A stretch of 64,000 nt of DNA from Burkholderia stabilis (GTDB taxonomy: Bacteria > Pseudomonadota > Gammaproteobacteria > Burkholderiales > Burkholderiaceae), in contig NZ_CP016442.1 of assembly GCF_001742165.1 (NCBI RefSeq), positions 1,364,001 to 1,428,000 on the forward strand, read 5' to 3'. The notes beneath the pieces are model-generated. The model was given only the letters and a program-made list of their open reading frames with translations. It was not told the DNA's origin and did no database searches. Below are positions 1 through 8,620 of the stretch, in pieces; position 1 is the stretch's first letter, and each line of letters starts with the position of its first letter. The position numbers were made by a program, and so were the translations under genes.

Positions 1-690
1 GGCCAGAACGCCGGCAACGCGGGCAAGTATGCGGTCGACGTGACGAAGGCGAAGCGCATCGCGATCATCGACGACCGCACCGCGTTCGGCCAGGGCGAGG
101 CCGACGAGTTCGAGAAAGCCGTGAAGGCGGCCGGCGGCACGATCATCGGCCGCGAGTTCACGAGCAACCAGGCGGTCGACTTCCGCGCGCAGATCACGAG
201 CCTGAAGGGCAAGAACCCCGACCTGATCTTCTTCGGCGGCCTCGATTCGCTCGCCGCGAACTTCATCAAGCAGATGCGCCAGCTCGGGTTGAATGCGCAA
301 TTCGTCGGCGGCGGCGGCGTGAAGGACAACGAGTTCATCAAGATCGCGGGCCCGGCGGCCGAAGGCGCGATGGCATGGGAATACGGCCGGCCGCTCGACG
401 AGCTGCCGCAAGGGAAGGACTTCGAGCAGCGCTTCAAGAAGCGCTTCGGCGTCGACGTGCTGTCGTACGCGCAGTTCGGCTACGACGCGGCCTGGGCCGC
501 GATCAAGGCGATGCAGGCGGCCGGCTCGACCGACCCGAAGGTGTATCGCCCGGCGCTCAAGAAGATCGACTTCGAAGGGGTCACCGGCCGCATCTCGTTC
601 GCGAACGACGGTTCGCTGAAGAGCGGGATGTCGACGCTGTATCAGGTGAAGAGCGGTGCGTGGAAGACGATCGTGACGAAGGGGGGCTGA
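1..690 (+). CDS. ABC transporter periplasmic amino-acid-binding protein, C-terminal part (partial)
   Basis: The reading frame is open from the first base, so the gene starts outside the window and about 229 C-terminal residues are visible. The sequence looks like the second lobe of a type I periplasmic binding protein of the LivJ/LivK branched-chain amino acid family: a strand-helix repeat with IAIIDDRTAFGQG, then DLIFFGGLD, and an end of the form LYQVKSGAWKT. Such proteins capture amino acids or related solutes in the periplasm for an ABC importer. No permease or ATPase gene is visible, and the ligand cannot be deduced. The gene converges on a GntR regulator, with about 150 bp between the stops that contains a GC-rich hairpin near 805-824. 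Confidence 0.85.
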   Translation, partial: GQNAGNAGKYAVDVTKAKRIAIIDDRTAFGQGEADEFEKAVKAAGGTIIGREFTSNQAVDFRAQITSLKGKNPDLIFFGGLDSLAANFIKQMRQLGLNAQFVGGGGVKDNEFIKIAGPAAEGAMAWEYGRPLDELPQGKDFEQRFKKRFGVDVLSYAQFGYDAAWAAIKAMQAAGSTDPKVYRPALKKIDFEGVTGRISFANDGSLKSGMSTLYQVKSGAWKTIVTKGG

Positions 691-839
691 TCGGACGCGG
701 CGATCGGGAATGCCGGCGGCGGGCGGCGGGAACGCCACCCTGCCCCGGCGACCGGCGAAGTCATGCCGATCTCATATGACGACTGATGTTGACGTGATTC
801 TACGGGCCCGCGGCCACGCGGGCCTCGCGGCCCGGCGCG

Positions 840-1601
840 TCAGCCGGCCTGCGTATCGCGCTCGGCCTCGGCCGCCTCGTGCGCGCGGCGCAGCCGCTCG
901 CGGCTGTTGGTGAGGTGCGTGCGCATCGCGGCGCGCGCCGCCTCAGGGTCGTGGCGCGCGATCGCCTCGTAGATATCCTCGTGCTCGTGGTTCAACCGGC
1001 CGACATAACGCTCGAGATCGTCGCCGGCAAAGCGCGCCGAATTCACGCGCGTGCGCGGAATGATCGACGTGCCGAGCTGCGTCATGATGTCGACGAAATA
1101 ACGGTTGCCGGTGGACTGCGCGATCTGCAGGTGGAACTGGAAGTCGAGCTGCGCCGTGTCGCGGCCGCCGCCCGCTCCGGTCGCGATCGCGTCGAGCGCG
1201 CGACGCAGCGCGGCGAGGTCGGTTTCGTTCGCACGCTGCGCGGCGAGGCTCGCGCATTCGCTTTCGAGGCTGATGCGCAGTTCCAGCACCGCGAGCACGT
1301 CGCGCAGCGTCGTGATCGTCGCGGGATCGATGCCGAGCGCCTGGCGGCGCGACGGTTCGAGCACGAAGCTGCCGATGCCGTGGCGCGTCTCGACGAGGGC
1401 GCTCGCCTGCATCCGCGAGATCGCCTCGCGCACGACCGTGCGGCTCACGCCCTGCGCCGCCATGACTTCGGTTTCGGTCGGCAGCTTGTCGCCGGGACGC
1501 AGCGTGCCGTTTTCGATCTGCGCGGTCAGCGCGTCGACGACATCTTGTGCGAGGCTGCGTGCGCGACGGCGCGGCGCTGCGGGAAACGTAGGCACGGACA
1601 T
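840..1601 (-). CDS. GntR-family transcriptional regulator, FadR subfamily
   Basis: The predicted protein has 253 residues. An N-terminal winged helix-turn-helix (about residues 14-80, with KLPTETEVMA and VSRTVVREAI) is followed by an all-helical FCD ligand-binding domain. That domain carries the usual His/Asp metal-ligand pattern (DFQFHLQIA, NHEHEDIYEAI, MRTHL). I start at the ATG at 1601 because an AAAGGAA ribosome site precedes it; the frame is open further upstream but lacks a comparable site. It is divergent from glucarate dehydratase (start at 1961). FadR-subfamily regulators often control sugar-acid catabolism, so regulation of that gene is a reasonable inference, with the dyad at 1693-1707 as a possible operator. 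Confidence 0.88.
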   Translation of the reverse strand: MSVPTFPAAPRRRARSLAQDVVDALTAQIENGTLRPGDKLPTETEVMAAQGVSRTVVREAISRMQASALVETRHGIGSFVLEPSRRQALGIDPATITTLRDVLAVLELRISLESECASLAAQRANETDLAALRRALDAIATGAGGGRDTAQLDFQFHLQIAQSTGNRYFVDIMTQLGTSIIPRTRVNSARFAGDDLERYVGRLNHEHEDIYEAIARHDPEAARAAMRTHLTNSRERLRRAHEAAEAERDTQAG

Positions 1602-1960
1602 GAGGCCGGTTCCTTTTTGAATGATCGTAATGTGAGCCGAGGGTTTACGCGGGGTTTGAGCGAAAGCCGATGATTCATTATACTGCGTCACAAGTCATCC
1701 GACGACTGATGATCGATGCACGGATCTCCTGTCGACTCAGGCCGGCATTCAGTGCCGGCCCGGTCCCATGCCTTACGATCAGCCAGCGTTCGCGTTCTGC
1801 GCTCTGCTGGTCCGGTTGTCGCTCCCACCCCGTTCCGGGTTGCTGTCGACATGCAGGCCTTGCGCGCCGCGCACGTCGGTTGTCGAATGATCGCACCTCC
1901 CGCCGCGCGCGGCAAAGCTTTTGCCGCACGGCATTGCCCACTCTTTTGCCATCGCCGCCC
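1602..1960. other. Divergent regulatory spacer between the FadR-type regulator and gudD
   Basis: This 359-bp spacer holds no convincing gene. It contains the 15-bp dyad at 1693-1707 and a hairpin at 1740-1760 (GGCCGGCA arm, TGCCGGCC arm, 5-base loop). Both outward promoters are expected here, but I cannot name -35/-10 pairs with confidence. Confidence 0.6.
1693..1707. promoter_or_regulatory. Candidate GntR/FadR operator dyad
   Basis: The sequence AGTCATCCGACGACT is an imperfect dyad: AGTC and GACT are mirrored, as are the inner TC and GA around the central C. It lies in the spacer between the divergent FadR-type regulator and gudD, about 90 bp upstream of the regulator start. FadR-subfamily proteins bind short dyads of this size, so it is a plausible but untested site. 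Confidence 0.35.
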
Positions 1961-3313
1961 ATGAACGCCGCCACAGCCTCGCCTTCCCACGACACGCCGC
2001 GCATCGTCGACCTGCAAGCGATTCCGGTCGCCGGCCACGACAGCATGCTGCTCAACCTGAGCGGCGCGCACGGCCCGTTCTTCACCCGCAACCTCCTGAT
2101 CCTGAAGGACAGCGCGGGCCGGACCGGCGTCGGCGAAGTGCCGGGCGGCGAAAGCATCCGCCGCACGCTCGACGATGCGCGCGCGCTCGTCGTCGGCCAG
2201 CCGGTCGGCAATTACCACGCGATGCTCAACGACGTGCGGCGCACCTTCGCCGACCGCGACGCGAGCGGCCGCGGGCTGCAGACCTTCGACCTGCGCACGA
2301 CGATCCACGCGGTCACCGCGCTCGAAGCCGCGCTGCTCGACCTGCTCGGCCAGCATCTCGGCGTGCCGGTCGCCGCGCTGCTCGGCGAGGGCCAGCAGCG
2401 CGAGCGCGTCGAAATGCTCGGCTACCTGTTCTACATCGGCGACCGCGCGAAAACCGCGCTGCCCTATCGCGACGGCAGCAGCGCGACCGACGACTGGACC
2501 CGCGTACGCGACGAACCCGCGCTGACGCCCGAGGCGGTCGTGCGGCTCGCCGAGGCCGCGCATGCGCGCTACGGCTTCAACGACTTCAAGCTGAAGGGCG
2601 GCGTGTTCGAAGGCGCGAGCGAGATCGAGGCCGTGACGGCGCTCGCCGAGCGCTTCCCCGACGCGCGCGTGACGCTCGACCCGAACGGCGCGTGGTCGCT
2701 CGACGAGGCCGTGCGGCTGTGCCGCGACCAGCATCACGTGCTGGCTTACGCGGAAGATCCTTGCGGCGCGGAGAACGGTTACTCGGGCCGCGAGGTGATG
2801 GCCGAATTCCGCCGCGCGACGGGGCTGCCGACGGCAACCAACATGATCGCGACCGACTGGCGGCAGATGGGCCACGCGGTGCAGTTGCAGGCCGTCGACA
2901 TCCCGCTCGCCGATCCGCACTTCTGGACGATGCAGGGTTCGGTGCGTGTCGCGCAGATGTGCCGCGACTGGGGCCTCACGTGGGGCTCGCATTCGAACAA
3001 CCACTTCGACGTGTCGCTCGCGATGTTCACGCATGTCGCGGCGGCCGCGCCGGGCCAGGTCACCGCGATCGACACGCACTGGATCTGGCAGGACGGCGAA
3101 CGGCTGACGCGCGAGCCGCTGAAGATCGAGAACGGGCTGGTGGAAGTGCCGAAGCGGCCGGGTCTCGGCATCGACATCGACATGGACGCCGTGGCGGTCG
3201 CCCACGAGCTGTACAAGCAGCACGGACTCGGCGCCCGCGACGACGCGGCCGCGATGCAGTACCTGATTCCGGGCTGGACGTTCAACAACAAGCGCCCCTG
3301 CCTCGTGCGTTGA
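1961..3313 (+). CDS. gudD: Glucarate dehydratase
   Basis: The 450-residue protein belongs to the enolase superfamily, GlucD type. It would dehydrate D-glucarate (and possibly L-idarate) to 5-keto-4-deoxyglucarate in the cytoplasm. The superfamily catalytic pattern is present: the lysine pair K210/K212 in NDFKLKGG, acidic metal ligands D240 in LDPNGAW and E265 in AEDPCG, N294 in [10 protein letters not shown], and the base H344 in GSHSNNHFD. Length matches the family (about 446). I start at the ATG at 1961, since the extra in-frame residues upstream look like non-coding translation. No sugar-acid transporter or aldolase lies beside it in the window. The divergent FadR-type gene is its likely regulator. 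Confidence 0.95.
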   Translation: MNAATASPSHDTPRIVDLQAIPVAGHDSMLLNLSGAHGPFFTRNLLILKDSAGRTGVGEVPGGESIRRTLDDARALVVGQPVGNYHAMLNDVRRTFADRDASGRGLQTFDLRTTIHAVTALEAALLDLLGQHLGVPVAALLGEGQQRERVEMLGYLFYIGDRAKTALPYRDGSSATDDWTRVRDEPALTPEAVVRLAEAAHARYGFNDFKLKGGVFEGASEIEAVTALAERFPDARVTLDPNGAWSLDEAVRLCRDQHHVLAYAEDPCGAENGYSGREVMAEFRRATGLPTATNMIATDWRQMGHAVQLQAVDIPLADPHFWTMQGSVRVAQMCRDWGLTWGSHSNNHFDVSLAMFTHVAAAAPGQVTAIDTHWIWQDGERLTREPLKIENGLVEVPKRPGLGIDIDMDAVAVAHELYKQHGLGARDDAAAMQYLIPGWTFNNKRPCLVR

Positions 3314-3483
3314 ACGCGGGACCGGCCGGGCGGCGAAACCGCACGGCCGGGACGGAATCGGAACGCATGATGCAGCGCGCTTCCGGCTCGGCTGGCGCCG
3401 GGCCGGTAACACTGCGCGGGTCAAACGAGACGCAAAGGGTGCGGCTATTCCGGACGCTTACGGCGTCACTTCCCCGGCCAGAC

Positions 3484-3948
3484 CTACCCGGCCACCCCAA
3501 TCCCCCGCGCCATCCCCGACGCGGCGAACACGATGACGATCACGAGCACGGCCTGCCAATGGCCGATCCGCACATACGTGCGCGCACGGCCGATATCGGG
3601 CATCTGCTGTTGCCGCGCGGCGACACGCCAGCGGATCAGCCCCAGCATCGGCACGATCTCGAGCAGCAGGATCAGCACGAGCGCGGTCATCTTCAGGTGA
3701 AAGAGCGGTTCGTGCAGGTAGTACGCGGCGCCTTTCTCGAAACCGCCGAACGCGCGCGTGAGCCCCGTCACGATCAGCACGAGCGCCGACAGCCCCCACG
3801 CGGCGTCGGCCTTGAATACGCCGGGCAGGTCGGCCGCCTGCGCGGACGCGATGAGCCGGCGCAACGCGCGGTTGCGACCCACGATCGCGGCAAACGCGAC
3901 GCCGAACGCACTCAGGTGAATGGCAGCCAGCAACCAACGGACGATCAT
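3484..3948 (-). CDS. DUF2214-family membrane protein
   Basis: The 154-residue protein consists almost entirely of four hydrophobic segments (about 4-22, 50-66, 82-101 and 130-148) with short loops. The sequence (start MIVRWLLAAIHLSAFG, motif HEPLFHLKMTALVLIL) matches my memory of the DUF2214 family, small inner-membrane proteins of unknown function. Conserved histidines at residue 11 (AAIHLSAF) and in LHEPLFHLKM lie in or near the membrane and could bind haem or metal, but that is speculation. It lies between the end of gudD (convergent) and another minus-strand membrane protein gene 39 bp upstream, so the two may be co-transcribed. Confidence 0.75.
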   Translation of the reverse strand: MIVRWLLAAIHLSAFGVAFAAIVGRNRALRRLIASAQAADLPGVFKADAAWGLSALVLIVTGLTRAFGGFEKGAAYYLHEPLFHLKMTALVLILLLEIVPMLGLIRWRVAARQQQMPDIGRARTYVRIGHWQAVLVIVIVFAASGMARGIGVAG

Positions 3949-3987
3949 CGCGCCTCCTAGTCGCCCGCGCCCGGTGCGCGAACCGTG

Positions 3988-4797
3988 TCAGACGATCTGC
4001 TTGAGCGCCGCGTCGAGCGCGAGCACCGCGACGCGGTCGCCCTCGGTCGCGAGCGGTGCGCGCATCACGATCTGCCGGTTATGGCCGACGGCCGCCGGCG
4101 AATCCCACAGCAGCTCCACCTTCGGCCGCCGGAACAGGCTGCCGCCGCGAGGCGGCACGGCAGCCGGCTGCGCGTCCGGCGCGCCCTGCTGGCCGGCGGC
4201 GGGCGCCTTCCGGCCGGGCCAGCGCACCGACAGTTCGCGCGCGTCGTACTGGCCGACCTTGCGGCTTTCCATCCAGACGATCGCGGTACGCGTCAGCACG
4301 TCGAGCGAAATCGCATAACGGCCGACCGCGAAGCGGCGCGCCGCCACGTTGGTCCGCCACAGCGGCCGCGGACGGCAGATCCAGACGATCGCCGCATAGA
4401 GCGCGGGCGCGGCGACGAGCCAGCCGTTGGTCGCCGTCACCGCATGCAGCGCGCCACGCCAGCCGGCCGCCCACGCGAACATGCCGATCGACCAGACGGC
4501 GAACAGGAAACCGATCAGCGCGAAGACCCGCAGCGCCTGGCGCAGCCATTGCGGCAACGGATGGAACGGCCGCTCGGCGCGCGCGACGGCGCCCGGCAGC
4601 GCGAGCAGCAGGAAGATCAGCACGAGGTAGACGAACGCCCACGGCGACGACACCATCGCCGACAGCGACGCGCGATAGCCCATCTGGGACATCGAGAACA
4701 GCCAGCGCGCGAGCAGCACGAGACCGATCGCGCGCAACGCGAAGATCACGCCGGCGCCGGGGGCCGGCGCTGCGCGCGTGGTTTTCGTTCTCGCCAA
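3988..4797 (-). CDS. Hypothetical four-helix membrane protein with soluble C-terminal domain
   Basis: I do not recognise a family for this 269-residue protein. Four hydrophobic stretches (about 16-34, 54-72, 88-112 and 125-141) form an N-terminal membrane half. The C-terminal ~125 residues are soluble, with a proline/alanine-rich patch (AAGQQGAPDAQPAAVPPR) and an end of the form EGDRVAVLALDAALKQIV. A perfect TATAAT -10 hexamer lies 51 bp upstream on the same strand, so it probably heads a transcript with the downstream DUF2214 gene, 39 bp away. Coding bias and the clean frame support a real gene. Confidence 0.7.
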   Translation of the reverse strand: MARTKTTRAAPAPGAGVIFALRAIGLVLLARWLFSMSQMGYRASLSAMVSSPWAFVYLVLIFLLLALPGAVARAERPFHPLPQWLRQALRVFALIGFLFAVWSIGMFAWAAGWRGALHAVTATNGWLVAAPALYAAIVWICRPRPLWRTNVAARRFAVGRYAISLDVLTRTAIVWMESRKVGQYDARELSVRWPGRKAPAAGQQGAPDAQPAAVPPRGGSLFRRPKVELLWDSPAAVGHNRQIVMRAPLATEGDRVAVLALDAALKQIV

Positions 4798-4847
4798 GAC
4801 TGCTCTCCTCTGGGTGATCGTGCGGGGCCGGATTTCACGGCACGGCC

Positions 4848-4876
4848 ATTATAGGGACATTACCGTCTGGACAGAC
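4848..4876 (-). promoter_or_regulatory. Candidate promoter for the membrane-protein pair
   Basis: On the minus strand a perfect TATAAT occupies 4853-4848. A weak GTCTGT sits at -35 distance (17-bp spacer). The start codon at 4797 would follow a leader of roughly 45 nt. The hairpin CCGTCT-GGAC-AGACGG (4864-4879) overlaps the spacer and -35 region. Confidence 0.45.
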
Positions 4877-4964
4877 GGCCGGATGGCGTGCCGGGCCGCT
4901 TCGGGGGCCGTTCGCGGCGTCGGGCGCGGCGAGAATACAACAGATCCGCGCCACCCATGTGACA

Positions 4965-4994
4965 ACGCCCCGCCGGGAAACCCGGGCGGGGCGT
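4965..4994 (-). terminator. Hairpin after the glycosyltransferase gene
   Basis: Ten-base arms (ACGCCCCGCC / GGCGGGGCGT) with inner GGG/CCC pairs form a very stable stem 41 bp past the stop of the minus-strand glycosyltransferase. There is no long U tract, so it may act weakly or block 3' exonucleases. Confidence 0.5.
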
Positions 4995-5034
4995 CGATGG
5001 CAGCCGCGCGCCGCAGCGCGGCGGCGGCCCGCAA

Positions 5035-6099
5035 TCAGCCTGCGTTGACTTCGCGGAGCACCGTGCGGCGCTTCTGGCGCAGCAGTTCCTCGTAGCCCTT
5101 CACGTAGTTCTGCGCCATCACCTTCGACGAGAAGCGGGCTTCGAACGCGGCGCGGACCTTCTCGCGCGGCAGCGTATCGAGGCGCTTGAGCGCCGCGACA
5201 GCCGACAGCTCGTCTTCGACGACGAAACCCGACACGCCGTTGTCGATCACTTCCGGCACCGAGCCGCGCTTGAACGCGATCACCGGCGTGCCGCATGCCA
5301 TCGCCTCGATCATCACCAGGCCGAAGGGCTCCGGCCAGTCGATCGGGAACAGCAGCGCGTGCGCGTTGCCGAGGAATTCGGTCTTTTCGGACTCGCTGAT
5401 TTCGCCGATGTACTCGACGTGCGGCAGCGCGAACAGCGGCTTGATCTTTTCTTCGTAGTACGCGCGGTCAGCCTTGTCGAGCTTCGCGGCGATCTTGATC
5501 GGCAGGCCGGCCTGCTCGGCAATGCGGATCGCCGTATCGACGCGCTTTTCCGGCGAGATACGGCCGAGGAACGCGAGATAGCTCGGCTTCACGTTCGGGA
5601 TCGGCGTCAGCAGGTTTTCCGGCAGGCCGTGGTACACCGTCGACAGCCAGTTCGCCTGCGGCAGCGGGATGCGCTGGTTGTCGGAAATCGACACGACCGG
5701 CACGTCGCTGAACGCGTTGAAGATCGGCTGCAGTTCCGGCAGGTCGAGACGGCCGTGCATCGTCGTCAGATGCGGGACCGGCTGGCGCGAGAACAGCGAG
5801 AACGGGTAGTAGTCGATGTGGCAGTGCAGGACATCGAACTCTTCCGCGCGACGGCGCACCTGCTCGAGGAGCAGCATGTGCGGGGCCATCACGTCGCGGA
5901 TCGTCGGGTCGAGGCGCAGCGCCTGCGGCCAGCAGGCTTCGAGCTTCGCGGAGGTTTGCGAATCGCCGCTCGCGAAGAGCGTGACGTCATGCCCCATCTC
6001 GACAAGTGCTTCGGTGAGGTAGGACACCACTCGCTCGGTACCACCGTACAGCTTCGGGGGGACCGCTTCGTGCAACGGAGCGATTTGGGCGATTCGCAT
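5035..6099 (-). CDS. GT4-family glycosyltransferase
   Basis: The 354-residue protein has a GT-B fold. Its N-terminal half has the acceptor-loop motif PPKLYGGTERVVSYL. Its C-terminal half has the donor-binding signature GRISPEKRVDTAIRIA, then EPFGLVMIE, the E-x7-E motif of retaining GT4 enzymes, and MACGTPVIAF. Such enzymes transfer a sugar from a nucleotide donor in the cytoplasm; donor and acceptor cannot be deduced, and no polysaccharide cluster is nearby. The start at 6099 is supported by TAGGAG upstream. It appears monocistronic, with a hairpin downstream and a 500-bp divergent spacer upstream. Confidence 0.88.
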   Translation of the reverse strand: MRIAQIAPLHEAVPPKLYGGTERVVSYLTEALVEMGHDVTLFASGDSQTSAKLEACWPQALRLDPTIRDVMAPHMLLLEQVRRRAEEFDVLHCHIDYYPFSLFSRQPVPHLTTMHGRLDLPELQPIFNAFSDVPVVSISDNQRIPLPQANWLSTVYHGLPENLLTPIPNVKPSYLAFLGRISPEKRVDTAIRIAEQAGLPIKIAAKLDKADRAYYEEKIKPLFALPHVEYIGEISESEKTEFLGNAHALLFPIDWPEPFGLVMIEAMACGTPVIAFKRGSVPEVIDNGVSGFVVEDELSAVAALKRLDTLPREKVRAAFEARFSSKVMAQNYVKGYEELLRQKRRTVLREVNAG

Positions 6100-6615
6100 G
6101 CGTAACTCCTAAAAAATCGGCTAAAAACCAGGTATGGGTCGGCAACCTGCCGGCGGTCCGGGCTGGATGCAATTCATCCGAAAATAAGACGAATCAGCCT
6201 GCCGGGGGCGTCGAACCCGCGCTGCTCAAGGAGCGTCGGCGACGCGACAGGCATAGAACGTTTGAAACGAAGACCCGTTGACAGGGGTTCGTAAAAAACC
6301 TGGAATCGAACCCGGAGCCGATTATCTAGGGTTAATCCTGATACGGCGCACAACATTTCAAACACTTTACTTTGTTACAAAGGTGCAACACTTTGCAACC
6401 CGCGGACTTGGGTGTCCGTTCTAGAGTGGAAGGCCCTTTTTGGCATTCCTTGTCACCGTGACTGCCGGCAGCGTGATTCCGGCACATGGGGCAGGACGGG
6501 ATGCCGGATTTTATCTCAAAATCGATCGCGAGCCCCTGGCCAAGGCAAGATTCGCTCAGCGCGACGCACGGCCTTGTTTACAATGCCGGATTATTCAGTC
6601 CGGGCGAACGCCGGC
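6100..6615. other. Divergent intergenic region, glycosyltransferase / ABC exporter
   Basis: About 515 bp without a convincing gene; short frames here have no family resemblance. It is more AT-rich than its surroundings around 6290-6400 and contains small dyads such as TTTGTTACAAA. Both outward promoters should lie here. Confidence 0.5.
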
Positions 6616-8496
6616 ATGCGATCCCGCCGCAACGCTCAATCACCGAATCACCGCACGCATATTTTGGAATCTCTCACCCCTGCCCAGCGCAACGCCCACA
6701 ACGCGAAGCTGTCGAGCTACGCGCACCGGCCGATCGCGTTCCTGTTCCGCTACATCCGCCTGCATCCCGTCGCGCACCTCATCGTGCTCTGCAGCGTGCT
6801 GGCCGCCGTCGGCTGCGCACTCGGCTCGCAATACGCGATCAAGCACCTGATCGACGTCCTCGCGACCGGCCGCCATCACCCCGGCCCGCTGTGGAGCGCG
6901 TTCGCGCTGCTCGTCGGGCTGATCGCGGCCGACAACCTGCTGTGGCGCGTCGGCGGCTGGGTCGCCGCCCATACGTTCGTCGCGGTCACCGGCGACCTGC
7001 GGCGCGACCTGTTCCAGTACCTGATCGGCCATTCGCCGACCTACTACTCGGAAAAACAGCCGGGCACGCTCGCGAGCCGCATCACCGCCACGTCGAACGC
7101 GGTCTACACGTCGGAGAACACGATGGCGTGGAACGTGCTGCCGCCGTGTATCGCGGTGATGGGCGCGATCCTGATGATCATCGTCGTCAATCCGCTGATG
7201 GCCGCCGGCCTGCTCGGCTGCTCGGCCGTGCTCTCCGTGATCCTGTTCAAGCTCGCCGGGCGCGGCTCGGCGCGCCACCATGCGTTCGCGGCCAAGGCCG
7301 CGGCGGTAGACGGCGAGCTCGTCGACGTGATCGGCAACATGGGCCTCGTGCGCGCATTCGGCATGACGCTGCGCGAACAGAAGCGGTTCGGCGCGACGAT
7401 CAAGGCCGAAATGGACGCGCGCCAGCAAAGCCTGCTCTATCTCGAGAAGCTGCGCCTGCTGCACGCGGTCATCACCGCGATGCTGTCCGCCGGCCTGCTC
7501 GGCTGGGCACTGTGGCTGTGGGACCAGGGCCGCGCGACGTCGGGCGACATCGTGCTCGTCAGCTCGCTCGGCTTCACGATCCTGCACGGCACGCGCGATC
7601 TCGCGGTCGCGCTCGTCGACGTCACGCAGCACATCGCGCGCCTGTCCGAAGCCGTGAAGACGCTGCTCGAACCGCACGGGATGCCGGACCGCTCCGACGC
7701 GCAGCCGCTGTCGGCCACGGGCGGCCGTGTCGACTTCGAACGCGTGACGTTCGCGTATCCGCACCGCCGCGCGATCCTCGACCACTTCGACCTCCATATC
7801 GAACCGGGCCAGCGCGTCGGCCTGATCGGCAAGTCGGGCGCCGGCAAGTCGACCGTGCTCGCGCTGCTGCAGCGCTTCTACGATACGCAGGACGGCGTCG
7901 TGAAGGTCGACGGCCAGGACGTGAAGACGATCACGCAGGACAGCCTGCGCCACGCGATCGCGCTCGTGCCGCAGGACATCTCGCTGCTGCACCGGACGAT
8001 CTACGACAACATCGCGTACGGCCGCCCCGAGGCGACCCGCGACGAAGTGCTCGCCGCCGCGCGCGACGCGCGCTGCGCGGAGTTCATCGAGGCGATGCCG
8101 GAAGGCTATGACACGATCGTCGGCGACCGCGGCGTGAAGCTGTCGGGCGGCCAGCGCCAGCGCATCGCGATCGCGCGCGCGATCCTGAAGAATGCGCCGA
8201 TCCTGCTGCTCGACGAAGCGACCTCGGCACTCGACAGCGCATCCGAGGAAGCGATCCAGAGCGCGCTCGACCGCCTGATGGTCGGCCGCACGGTGATCGC
8301 GATCGCGCACCGCCTGTCGACGCTGCGCAACTTCGACCGGATCATCGTGATGAACAACGGCAAGGTGATCGACGACGGCAGCCCCGACGTGCTGCGCAAC
8401 CGCCCCGGCCTGTATCGCGACCTGCTCGCGAAGCAGCACGGCCGCCATCACGCGGCGCCCGACGGCAACACGCCGACCGGCGAACGTGTAGCCTGA
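6616..8496 (+). CDS. ABC exporter, fused permease and ATPase (MsbA/lipid-A-exporter type)
   Basis: This half-transporter of about 626 residues has six transmembrane helices in the N-terminal ~330 residues, followed by a nucleotide-binding domain with Walker A GKSGAGKST, signature LSGGQRQRIAIARA and Walker B ILLLDEATSALD. It would form a homodimer in the inner membrane and expel a lipid or other hydrophobic substrate; the substrate is not evident. Start choice is uncertain: ATG codons occur at 6583 and 6616 and a TTG at 6664, and none has a strong ribosome site. A TACAAT hexamer at 6579-6584 could be a -10 element, which would exclude 6583. A strong bidirectional terminator follows the gene. 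Confidence 0.9.
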   Translation: MRSRRNAQSPNHRTHILESLTPAQRNAHNAKLSSYAHRPIAFLFRYIRLHPVAHLIVLCSVLAAVGCALGSQYAIKHLIDVLATGRHHPGPLWSAFALLVGLIAADNLLWRVGGWVAAHTFVAVTGDLRRDLFQYLIGHSPTYYSEKQPGTLASRITATSNAVYTSENTMAWNVLPPCIAVMGAILMIIVVNPLMAAGLLGCSAVLSVILFKLAGRGSARHHAFAAKAAAVDGELVDVIGNMGLVRAFGMTLREQKRFGATIKAEMDARQQSLLYLEKLRLLHAVITAMLSAGLLGWALWLWDQGRATSGDIVLVSSLGFTILHGTRDLAVALVDVTQHIARLSEAVKTLLEPHGMPDRSDAQPLSATGGRVDFERVTFAYPHRRAILDHFDLHIEPGQRVGLIGKSGAGKSTVLALLQRFYDTQDGVVKVDGQDVKTITQDSLRHAIALVPQDISLLHRTIYDNIAYGRPEATRDEVLAAARDARCAEFIEAMPEGYDTIVGDRGVKLSGGQRQRIAIARAILKNAPILLLDEATSALDSASEEAIQSALDRLMVGRTVIAIAHRLSTLRNFDRIIVMNNGKVIDDGSPDVLRNRPGLYRDLLAKQHGRHHAAPDGNTPTGERVA

Positions 8497-8516
8497 CGCG
8501 TCGGCGCGCAGCCGAC

Positions 8517-8553
8517 AAAAAAGCCGCAGTGCGCGTCGCACTGCGGCTTTTTT
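8517..8553. terminator. Bidirectional terminator between the ABC exporter and otsA
   Basis: A perfect stem GCCGCAGTGCG / CGCACTGCGGC is flanked by A6 on the left and T6-7 on the right. It can therefore end the plus-strand exporter transcript and the minus-strand trehalose transcript. Confidence 0.92.
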
Positions 8554-8620
8554 CATGGTGCCGGGATTGATTGCGCCGGCAACGCGCGGCACGCACCGCA
8601 CGATACGCCTGCCGCGCCGG

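Noticed and set aside
1921..3960. A 679-codon open frame overlapping gudD in another frame
   Set aside because: High GC makes stop-free shadow frames common. The translation is arginine-rich with no domain, while the gudD frame has all family motifs.
6280..6340. T-arm-like GGGTTCGATTCC in the spacer before the ABC exporter
   Set aside because: No cloverleaf can be formed around it; probably chance in a palindromic patch.
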